A stretch of 5,372 nucleotides of DNA from Collinsella sp. GTDB lineage: Bacteria > Actinomycetota > Coriobacteriia > Coriobacteriales > Coriobacteriaceae. Each line of letters starts with the position of its first letter. Position 1 is the first letter of the stretch. Positions 1 to 5,372 of this stretch are shown in pieces. Below the pieces are notes generated by a model. The model was not told the DNA's origin. It did not search any database and saw only the letters and a list, made by a program, of their open reading frames with translations. The translations under genes were made by a program, and so were the position numbers. Location of the stretch: the NCBI GenBank assembly GCA_022728415.1, contig JAIJJM010000178.1:1-5372 (forward strand), in the 5' to 3' direction.

Positions 1-1790
1 GTGCCCGGCGGCGTCGCCAACACGGCCCATGCGATGGACTCGTGGCGCGGATCCACCCACTCGATCGAGCAGATGCGGTCGGCATACGTGCGGAACAGGT
101 CGGGATAGCTCGTGAGCATCGTCAGCAGTTCGCGCTCCCCTGCCAGGGATTTCCGCTCCAGATCGGTCAAAACAATCGGCATCGACGGAGCAGCCGTCGC
201 GCCTGAACTATCGGCAACGGGCGCAGCGCTTTCCATCCCAGCTGGCACATCGATTGGCGGCAGATCCTCGTCGACCTCCACCGGCACGGTCCCATAGGCA
301 TCAAGCGGAACGTAGTCGTACGGGTCCTCCTCGACCGGTGCGGACACCGGCGGCGTCGCACCCGCGGCCCAGGCACCGCGGGCGGCACTGCGCGCACCGG
401 CCGCACCGCCGCCCGAGTTTCGTCCCTGCGAACCGCCCGCGCGCTCAGCTTGCGCGCGTTGACGCTCGTAGCTCTGCTCACGCCGGCGCTCGGCGTCCTC
501 GCGCTTGGCGACATCGCGAAACACACGGCCCGAGCTCGCGCGCACGGTCTCCAGGTCTAAACCCAACAGGTCGGCAATCTGGATAAAGTACGTATCGATC
601 ATGTAGCTGTCGCGTAGCGGATAGATGAGCGTCAGCGCATCCTCGAGCGCCTTGGCGCGGCCGCCCGGCGTAGTAATGTCGCTCGACTCTTGCAGCGACC
701 GGTACACAAAGTCCATGAGGGGCTCGGCCGCGTCAATGCGCGCCTGCAGCGCCTCACCACCATGCGCCGTGATGAACTCCATGGGGTCGTTGCCATCGGG
801 CAGCACCACGCAGCGCAGGTCCATCGAATCCTGCTCGATAAACTGAATCGCGCGGCGTGCGGCCTTTTGACCGGCGGCGTCACCATCGAACATATACACG
901 ATGCGCTTGGCAAAACGGGTGAGTGTCTTAACGTGATGTTCCGTCAGCGCCGTGCCCAGCGTGGCAACGACGTTTTTGATCCCCGCCTCCCAGCAGGCGA
1001 TGCAGTCGGTATAGCCCTCCACCACGATGGCCGTATCCTGCGCGACGATAAACTCCTTGGCCCAGTTAAAGCCGTAGAGGTTTCGCTTTTTATGAAACAC
1101 GCTCGTCTCGGCGGTGTTAAGGTACTTCGGCTGACCATCGCCCATGATGCGCCCGCCAAAGGCGATATTGTGACCCTGCTCATCGAAAATGGGAAACATC
1201 ACGCGGTCGTAAAAGCGGTCCGCGAGCTGTCCGCGCCCGCGGCTCACGGCCACATTGGCGTCAATCATCTCCTGTGGGGTAAAGCCCGCCTGCGACAGAT
1301 GCGATACCAGCGCGTTGCGACCCGGCGCAAAGCCCAGGCAGTAGCGGCGACAGACGTCGCCGCCCATACCGCGGCTGGCAAAGTACTCGCGCGGACGGCT
1401 GTCCTTACCGCGCATGAGCATGGTGTGGTAGAACTGAGCCGTCTCGGCGCACAGGTCATAGATGCGGGCACGCTTGGTGCCGCGATCGCGCTGTGCACCG
1501 GTATCGTGCAGTTCAATGCCCGCACGATCAGCCAAATAGCGGATCGACTCGGGAAAACTCAGGTTCTCGCGCTTCATGATATAGGTGAAGACATCGCCGC
1601 CCTCACCGCAGCCAAAGCAGTGCCACACCTGCGTGGCGGGGATAATGTGAAACGACGGGGTCTTTTCGCCATGGAAGGGGCAGCAACCCCAAAACTCATG
1701 GCCACGGGGCTTGAGCTCAACCGTTTCCTGCACGATGGCAACTAGGTCGGACGCCGCGCGCACCTGGTCTTTCTCCTCATCGCTAATCAC
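1..1790 (-). CDS. dnaG: DNA primase DnaG, 3' end cut by the window edge
   Basis: DnaG synthesises the short RNA primers used at the replication fork and works with the replicative helicase. The frame is open from a GTG at 1790 to the left edge, giving 596 residues and no stop. The N-terminal CHC2 zinc ribbon shows C37, H40, C58 and C61 (CPFHGEKTPSF, then HCFGCGEGGD). The polymerase core carries the basic KYLNTAETSVFHKK motif near 222-235. The TOPRIM centre follows: E258 in VEGYTDCIA, then D302 and D304 in FDGDAAG. Residues about 430-540 form a Gly/Ala/Arg-rich then Pro/acidic linker. From about 541 (LTDLERKSLAGERELLTML) the C-terminal DnaB-binding domain begins and is cut off. Usual family length is roughly 600-650, so little may be missing apart from that domain. 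GTG is chosen because the Shine-Dalgarno AGGGGGTG sits 7 nt upstream and residues 2-30 match the normal N-terminus. The start overlaps the end of ribF by 8 bp, suggesting translational coupling. Identity is near certain. Confidence 0.97.
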   Translation of the reverse strand, partial: MISDEEKDQVRAASDLVAIVQETVELKPRGHEFWGCCPFHGEKTPSFHIIPATQVWHCFGCGEGGDVFTYIMKRENLSFPESIRYLADRAGIELHDTGAQRDRGTKRARIYDLCAETAQFYHTMLMRGKDSRPREYFASRGMGGDVCRRYCLGFAPGRNALVSHLSQAGFTPQEMIDANVAVSRGRGQLADRFYDRVMFPIFDEQGHNIAFGGRIMGDGQPKYLNTAETSVFHKKRNLYGFNWAKEFIVAQDTAIVVEGYTDCIACWEAGIKNVVATLGTALTEHHVKTLTRFAKRIVYMFDGDAAGQKAARRAIQFIEQDSMDLRCVVLPDGNDPMEFITAHGGEALQARIDAAEPLMDFVYRSLQESSDITTPGGRAKALEDALTLIYPLRDSYMIDTYFIQIADLLGLDLETVRASSGRVFRDVAKREDAERRREQSYERQRAQAERAGGSQGRNSGGGAAGARSAARGAWAAGATPPVSAPVEEDPYDYVPLDAYGTVPVEVDEDLPPIDVPAGMESAAPVADSSGATAAPSMPIVLTDLERKSLAGERELLTMLTSYPDLFRTYADRICSIEWVDPRHESIAWAVLATPPG

Positions 1791-2790
1791 GGATGCTCAC
1801 CCCCTGCTCACCCAAGTTATGACGGATATCCTCGATATTACCCTCGACGGTCGCGATTAGCTCGTCCAGCGAATCGAACACGCGAGAAGGACGCAGCCAG
1901 CGCGTAAACGCCAGCGACACCGAGGCGCCATACAGGTCGCCCGCATACCCGATCAAGTTGGCCTCGAGATGCGCCGAGGCGGCATCATCGGCATAGGTCG
2001 GCGGCAAACCGACGTTGACGGCAGCAGGCCATACGGTATCGTCGACCAGCACCAGACCCTCATAGACGCCATCGGCAGGCACTTGGATGCCATCGGGCAC
2101 CTGGATGTTTGCCGTGGGAAAACCCATGTCGGAGCCCTGGTGACGACCGCTGGCAACGACGCCTCGCAGCATATAGGGGCGGCCGAGCAGCTCGGCGGCA
2201 AGCTCAACATGACCCTGGCGCAGCTCCTGGCGAATACGGGTGGCACAGATCGTCTGTCCATCGACGCACAGCAACTCGTGGCCATAGACGTCAACTCCGT
2301 GCTCGGCTCCCCATACCTGCATCTCGGCAACGCCCGAGGCGCCACCGCGTCCCAACCTAAAGTCACTGCCCACGCGAATCGAGCGGATATCGACGACGCG
2401 CGACACAAGCTTAAGAAAGCTCACGTGGTCGAGTGCCGCCACCGCAGGCGTAAAGGGAACGGCCACCACCGCATCGACCCCAGTTTGAGCCAGGGCATGC
2501 AGGCGGTCGGCCGTCGTCATCAGTTTTTGAGCGGGCGAAGGGCTCACCACGACATCCGGATCGGGATCAAAGGTGACCACGACCGCCTTGCAGCCGCGGG
2601 CGCGTGCGTCGCGAACGACCGCGTCGATTAGTCTGTGGTGCCCCCGATGCACGCCATCGAACACGCCGATGGCAATCGACGCGGCACCCAGGCACGCGCA
2701 ATCATCAAATGCATCGGCAGAAACGGTACGGGCCTCATCCAACTCACCCGCGAAAAAGATACGCGCGAGCTCGTGAGGCGCCAGCATCAT
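1783..2790 (-). CDS. ribF: Bifunctional riboflavin kinase / FAD synthetase RibF
   Basis: RibF phosphorylates riboflavin to FMN and adenylates FMN to FAD in the cytoplasm. The protein has 335 residues, slightly longer than the usual 300-320. The N-terminal nucleotidyltransferase domain shows GVFDGVHRGHH at 42-52, VGSDFRLGRGGASG at 140-153, and ATRIRQEL at 183-190, which corresponds to the family's SSTRIR motif. The C-terminal flavokinase domain shows GSDMGFPTAN at 219-228, GVY at 241-243, NVGLPPT at 259-265, the expected catalytic Glu at 276 (HLEANL), and GDLYG at 284-288. One departure: the segment usually written TFDPHP reads TFDPDP here (73-78). The ATG at 2790 overlaps the truB stop as ATGA; a second ATG follows at once. 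About 40 residues precede the first motif, longer than usual, and the ribosome binding site is weak, so the start rests mainly on coupling to truB. The stop TAG lies inside the start of dnaG. Confidence 0.96.
   Translation of the reverse strand: MMLAPHELARIFFAGELDEARTVSADAFDDCACLGAASIAIGVFDGVHRGHHRLIDAVVRDARARGCKAVVVTFDPDPDVVVSPSPAQKLMTTADRLHALAQTGVDAVVAVPFTPAVAALDHVSFLKLVSRVVDIRSIRVGSDFRLGRGGASGVAEMQVWGAEHGVDVYGHELLCVDGQTICATRIRQELRQGHVELAAELLGRPYMLRGVVASGRHQGSDMGFPTANIQVPDGIQVPADGVYEGLVLVDDTVWPAAVNVGLPPTYADDAASAHLEANLIGYAGDLYGASVSLAFTRWLRPSRVFDSLDELIATVEGNIEDIRHNLGEQGVSIRD
1798..1805 (-). promoter_or_regulatory. Ribosome binding site of dnaG, inside the ribF 3' end
   Basis: On the minus strand AGGGGGTG lies 7 nt before the GTG at 1790 and inside the last codons of ribF. 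It fixes the GTG as the dnaG start, since no ATG with a comparable site is nearby. The GTG contained in this motif is in the ribF frame and is not a dnaG start. Confidence 0.75.
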
Positions 2791-3719
2791 CGAACACCGC
2801 CGATCGCCTGCGGAAAGACGTGCTCCATCACAAAGCGACCGCCCTCGATACGGGCGAGCGCCTTGAGCCCGCCATCGAGTACCAGTGCAAATGGCGCCTT
2901 CGACACATCGAAGCCCGCAAGCGCGCGCTCAGTAGGAATACGACGTCCGCACAGCAGATCGTCGGCAAGATCACCCGGCAAGTCGACGCGCGTGGCACCC
3001 AGTGCAGCAATGGGATCTAAGGCAAAGCCGGCAACGGACTCGGCAGAAAGCTCCTCGACCGCATGGCAGGCACCGATGGAAACAACGCCGGAGGCTGTAC
3101 GGCGCAGGGCGGAAATATGCGCGGCACTGTCGCAGGCGCGACCCAGATCGCGAGCGAGCGCGCGAATGTAGGTGCCTTTGCTTACCGAAAATGCCACGGT
3201 CCAGACGCACGTATCGCCCTCGCCGCTCACGGCGATCAGGTCGGCGGCATAGACCTCGACGGGGCGCGGAGGCAAGGCAGGCGCATTGCCCTCGCGAGCA
3301 CTCTTATAGGCACGAACGCCATTGACCGAGATGGCCGAAAACGCAGGCGGCACCTGCAACTGCGGGCCAAGCATAGCGGCCAGCTGCTCACGGGCGTAAG
3401 CGAGATCGCGCAGCTCGGGGGCAACGGGCACCGTGCGGGCGGCCTCGCCCTCCGCGTCATCGGTATTGGTCTCGACGCCAAACGAAATGTCGGCGACATA
3501 CCTTTTGGTATCGAGGGTCAGCATGCCCAGCAGACGGGTCGCCTGGCCCACGCCCACCACCATGACACCCGAGGCCATGGGGTCGAGCGTACCGGCATGG
3601 CCGACGCGCCGCTCATGGAGGGCGCGTCGGCACTGCGAAACCACGTCGTGGGAGGTACAGCCCACCGGTTTATCGACGGCGAGCAGCATATTCAATTGAG
3701 AAGGCGTACGACGAGCCAT
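2787..3719 (-). CDS. truB: tRNA pseudouridine(55) synthase TruB
   Basis: TruB converts U55 to pseudouridine in the T-loop of nearly all tRNAs and helps tRNA folding. The 310-residue length is normal. Family motifs are complete: VDKPVGCTSHDVV at 15-27, then GHAGTLDPMASGVM at 40-53 with the catalytic Asp46. KRYVADISFGVETNTDD supplies the active-site Tyr region. PPAFSAISVNGVRAYKSAREG-type and SKGTYIRALARDLG segments follow, the second being the conserved RNA-binding/active-site strand. The C-terminal ~80 residues form the usual small C-terminal domain. The start at 3719 lies 15 bp after the upstream phosphoesterase stop and has a weak GGATGG just before it. Met11 is an alternative start that many family members would match in length, but it has no Shine-Dalgarno. 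The stop codon overlaps the ribF start (ATGA). Confidence 0.97.
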   Translation of the reverse strand: MARRTPSQLNMLLAVDKPVGCTSHDVVSQCRRALHERRVGHAGTLDPMASGVMVVGVGQATRLLGMLTLDTKRYVADISFGVETNTDDAEGEAARTVPVAPELRDLAYAREQLAAMLGPQLQVPPAFSAISVNGVRAYKSAREGNAPALPPRPVEVYAADLIAVSGEGDTCVWTVAFSVSKGTYIRALARDLGRACDSAAHISALRRTASGVVSIGACHAVEELSAESVAGFALDPIAALGATRVDLPGDLADDLLCGRRIPTERALAGFDVSKAPFALVLDGGLKALARIEGGRFVMEHVFPQAIGGVR

Positions 3720-3734
3720 GTACCATCCAAAATG

Positions 3735-4778
3735 TTAGAGCTCGACGGTCACCGAAGCGGGATCCTCCCCTACCAGCTCGGCCAGCATGGGGAGTGCCGC
3801 GGTGAGCGTCTCGAGAATCGTTCCGTTGTTAGAGAAACCGGCGGCCGCGGGATGCCCGCCACCGCCAAAAGCAGCGGCGATCTCGGAAACATTGAGGTCG
3901 CCCTTGGAGCGCAGGTTGCCGCGTACCTTGGTATCGCCCTCAATGCCCTTCAGGAACAGGCAGACCTCCACACCCATCACCGAACGCACCACATCGACCA
4001 GACCGTCGCACTCGTCCGAAGTGACGCCGCAGGCCTCGAGGTCGCTCTGGTACGCATAACTATATGCCACGCGACCATGCGCCACCGTCTTGATGCGGCC
4101 CATAACGATGGACTTGAGATGCAAGAACTCTAAGCGCATGCTCTGGTAGACCTCGAGTGCAACGCGCGCCGGATCGGCACCGTGCGCGACCAGGCGCGAG
4201 GCGGCATGGAACGCAGCGGCATCGGCGTTTTGGTACTGAAAACGACCGGTATCGGTCACCAGGCCGCACAGCAGGCAGGTCGCGACACTATCGCGCGCCA
4301 CAATGCCGCAATTATCCAAAAAGCGGTCGATGATCATGGCGCAGGCCGCGGCGTCGACGCACCTCAGGCTCAGCTCGGCAAATTCCTCGCGCGCCGGATG
4401 GTGATCGAAGCACACCACATGCGACGAGCGGTGGAGCACCTCGGCGGAGTTGTTCAGACGCTCGACGACCGGCACATCGACCGAGATAAACAGGTCCGGA
4501 TTGCCGGCATACGCAGATGCGGGAACCAGACGGTCGGCGCCCTCCATAAAGCGGTAGATGCGCGGAACCGGATCATCGTCTGCCAGCAGCAGGGCAATGT
4601 CCTTGTTGGGATAGAACTTCATAAGCGAGAGGCCCAGGCCCAGCACGGAGCCCAGGGCGTCGCCATCGGGAGACGTATGTCCCGAAATCGCAATGGAGGA
4701 CGCACCCTCGATGAGCTCGAGGATGTGTCGCTGAATATCTGCAGACTCGCACGATGTGAGGTCGGCGGAATTACTCAT
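3735..4778 (-). CDS. nrnA: DHH/DHHA1 phosphoesterase, NrnA-type nanoRNase / pAp phosphatase
   Basis: This belongs to the bacterial DHH subfamily 1 with a C-terminal DHHA1 domain. Characterised members degrade 2-5 nt RNAs, dephosphorylate 3'-phosphoadenosine 5'-phosphate, and in mycobacteria cleave linear products of cyclic dinucleotides. The protein has 347 residues, normal to slightly long. Metal-binding motifs appear in order: GHTSPDGDALGS at 33-44 (H34, D38, D40), D101 in SVDVPVVERL, the signature D125-H126-H127 in CFDHHP, and D176 in LVTDTGRFQYQN. The DHHA1 substrate-binding part has VRGNLRSKG and the glycine-rich GGGGHPAAAG at 305-314. All catalytic residues look present. The start at 4778 has AGGAGG 9 nt upstream and overlaps the rbfA stop by 8 bp. 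Position after rbfA matches the order I recall from mycobacteria and firmicutes. Which substrate dominates here cannot be read from sequence. Confidence 0.93.
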   Translation of the reverse strand: MSNSADLTSCESADIQRHILELIEGASSIAISGHTSPDGDALGSVLGLGLSLMKFYPNKDIALLLADDDPVPRIYRFMEGADRLVPASAYAGNPDLFISVDVPVVERLNNSAEVLHRSSHVVCFDHHPAREEFAELSLRCVDAAACAMIIDRFLDNCGIVARDSVATCLLCGLVTDTGRFQYQNADAAAFHAASRLVAHGADPARVALEVYQSMRLEFLHLKSIVMGRIKTVAHGRVAYSYAYQSDLEACGVTSDECDGLVDVVRSVMGVEVCLFLKGIEGDTKVRGNLRSKGDLNVSEIAAAFGGGGHPAAAGFSNNGTILETLTAALPMLAELVGEDPASVTVEL

Positions 4779-5181
4779 CTAAAGCTGCCTCCTGGGCGGC
4801 ATCCGCTATTGGGTAGCCGTCCTCGTCCTTTTCGATCGCAAGCGTGGCGGGAACGTTTTCCAGCGCGCGCGTGATGCGCTCGGCCTCATCGGTCGAGCGA
4901 TCGATGCGAAAATCGAGCTCGGGCGTAACACGCCAATCGAGCGAGCGGGCCAACAGGCTACGGATGCGGCCCTTGGCGCTGGTGAGCGCCTCCATGACCT
5001 CGTCGTAGCGGCTCGCATCGCACGACACGTACACGCGCGCGAACGAACGGTCCACCGCGACCTCGACCGCGGTCAGGGTGACCAGGTCGAGGCGCGGATC
5101 GGAAACCTCAAAGAGCAGGATATAACCGAGCTTCTCGCGAAGCTGCTCGCCCAGACGGCGGGTTGCCTGCGTTTGCTTCAT
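4771..5181 (-). CDS. rbfA: 30S ribosome-binding factor RbfA
   Basis: RbfA is a small KH-fold protein that binds the immature 30S subunit near helix 1 of 16S rRNA and is needed for late maturation and growth in the cold. The 136-residue length is normal for the family (about 115-135) with a short acidic tail. Recognisable elements are the N-terminal helix (TRRLGEQLREKLGYIL), then SDPRLDLVTLTAVEVAVDRS, then the strand ARVYVSCDAS. The helix-turn SAKGRIRSLLAR replaces the usual KH GXXG loop, and TPELDFRIDRS precedes the last helix. The final ~25 residues (EKDEDG to ALDE) are acidic, Ala-rich and probably disordered. The ATG at 5181 follows the infB stop by 11 bp and has AGGGGG 7 nt upstream. The stop overlaps the nrnA start. 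Confidence 0.96.
   Translation of the reverse strand: MKQTQATRRLGEQLREKLGYILLFEVSDPRLDLVTLTAVEVAVDRSFARVYVSCDASRYDEVMEALTSAKGRIRSLLARSLDWRVTPELDFRIDRSTDEAERITRALENVPATLAIEKDEDGYPIADAAQEAALDE
4788..4793 (-). promoter_or_regulatory. Ribosome binding site of nrnA, inside rbfA
   Basis: A perfect AGGAGG on the minus strand lies 9 nt before the ATG at 4778, within the last codons of rbfA. It is the strongest ribosome binding site in the window. It supports the ATG that overlaps the rbfA stop, and suggests nrnA can load ribosomes on its own as well as by coupling. Confidence 0.8.
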
Positions 5182-5188
5182 AGCGCTA

Positions 5189-5194
5189 CCCCCT
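5189..5194 (-). promoter_or_regulatory. Ribosome binding site of rbfA, overlapping the infB stop
   Basis: AGGGGG on the minus strand lies 7 nt before the rbfA ATG at 5181 and shares bases with the infB TAG (5193-5195). Ribosomes ending infB therefore finish on the rbfA binding site, which favours reinitiation. Confidence 0.7.
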
Positions 5195-5372
5195 ACTCGG
5201 TACGGGCAACCTGATCGATGCGGTAGCCCTCAATGGTGTCTCCAGGCTTGATGTCCTGGAAGTTCTCCAGGCCAATGCCACCCTCGGAGCCGCTCTTGAG
5301 GCTCTTGGCCTCGTCCTTGTAGTGGCGCATCGAGGCAATCTTGCCATTGAAGACTACGATGCCGTCGCGCAC
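5193..5372 (-). CDS. infB: Translation initiation factor IF-2, C-terminal end only
   Basis: IF-2 is the GTPase that brings initiator fMet-tRNA to the 30S subunit and promotes subunit joining. Only the last 59 residues and the TAG stop are inside the window; the frame is open to the right edge. What is visible is the end of the C2 domain, which binds fMet-tRNA. It reads VRDGIVVFNGKIASMRHYKD, followed by SGSEGGIGLENF, DIKPGDTIEGY and a short tail ending VARTE. This matches the IF-2 C-terminus, where the usual form is RDG-(V/I)-V-x-x-G-x-(I/L)-x-S-(L/M)-(K/R), then G-x-E-C-G and IENFxDIKxGDxIE. The Cys of GYECG is Gly here. The call is strengthened by rbfA directly downstream, the classic partner. 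Domains I to III and the G domain lie outside the window. Confidence 0.93.
   Translation of the reverse strand: MRDGIVVFNGKIASMRHYKDEAKSLKSGSEGGIGLENFQDIKPGDTIEGYRIDQVARTE

Noticed and set aside
1..550. dnaG as a broken or frameshifted gene, since no stop or full-length minus ORF is obvious
   Set aside because: Codon-by-codon reading from 1790 to the left edge is open for 596 codons with no frameshift. The missing end is due only to the window boundary.
690..1745. A 351-codon plus-strand ORF opposite dnaG
   Set aside because: It lies in the frame whose codons pair directly with dnaG codons, so its stops need TTA, CTA or TCA in dnaG, codons that are rare in GC-rich genes. It ends exactly where dnaG has a CTA Leu codon (1743-1745). 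It shows no recognisable motif, while dnaG has all of its own intact.
1969..2631. A 220-codon plus-strand ORF opposite ribF
   Set aside because: It is an antisense shadow of ribF, whose kinase and nucleotidyltransferase motifs are complete. There is no convincing ribosome binding site or protein family.
3720..3734. Possible promoter or terminator in the largest gap, between nrnA and truB
   Set aside because: Only 15 bp long, slightly AT-rich, with no inverted repeat and no room for -35/-10 boxes. It holds the weak truB ribosome binding site only.
3063..4133. A 356-codon plus-strand ORF opposite truB and nrnA
   Set aside because: It is in the same codon-aligned antisense frame, crosses the boundary between two well-supported genes, and ends at a TTA Leu codon of nrnA (4131-4133). 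It is a composition effect, with His/Gly/Ala-rich nonsense typical of antisense reading.
4182..4874. A 230-codon plus-strand ORF opposite nrnA and rbfA
   Set aside because: It crosses the junction of two real genes on the other strand, has no recognisable domain, and is explained by high GC.

Overview
This window is part of one tightly packed gene cluster, read entirely from the minus strand. It comes from a GC-rich bacterium. Protein style, codon use and gene order suggest an actinobacterium-like lineage, most likely Coriobacteriia (Collinsella-type gut bacteria). That placement is inference from memory of family style, not a search result.

In transcription order (right to left) the genes are: the last 59 codons of infB (translation initiation factor IF-2); rbfA (30S maturation factor); a DHH/DHHA1 phosphoesterase of the NrnA type; truB (tRNA pseudouridine-55 synthase); ribF (bifunctional riboflavin kinase/FAD synthetase); and dnaG (DNA primase). 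dnaG runs off the left edge after 596 codons, inside its C-terminal helicase-interaction domain. It has no stop codon in the window but is open and intact throughout.

The cluster has almost no non-coding DNA. The gaps are 11 bp (infB/rbfA) and 15 bp (nrnA/truB). The other three junctions overlap by 8 bp (rbfA/nrnA), 4 bp (truB/ribF) and 8 bp (ribF/dnaG). Good Shine-Dalgarno sequences lie before rbfA, nrnA and dnaG, and weaker ones before truB and ribF. I see no promoter, terminator, RNA gene, repeat or mobile element, and no gene-free stretch of even 20 bp. The layout points to one polycistronic, translationally coupled unit.

Functionally, infB, rbfA and truB serve translation (initiation, small-subunit maturation, tRNA modification). 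The NrnA-type enzyme removes very short RNA or linear dinucleotides, ribF makes FMN and FAD, and dnaG starts Okazaki fragments. infB-rbfA-nrnA-truB-ribF is a familiar bacterial order. dnaG joined to the end of ribF by an overlapping GTG start is the least standard element. I found no evidence for a new biological system here; this is conserved housekeeping DNA. Long plus-strand ORFs are explained as antisense shadows.
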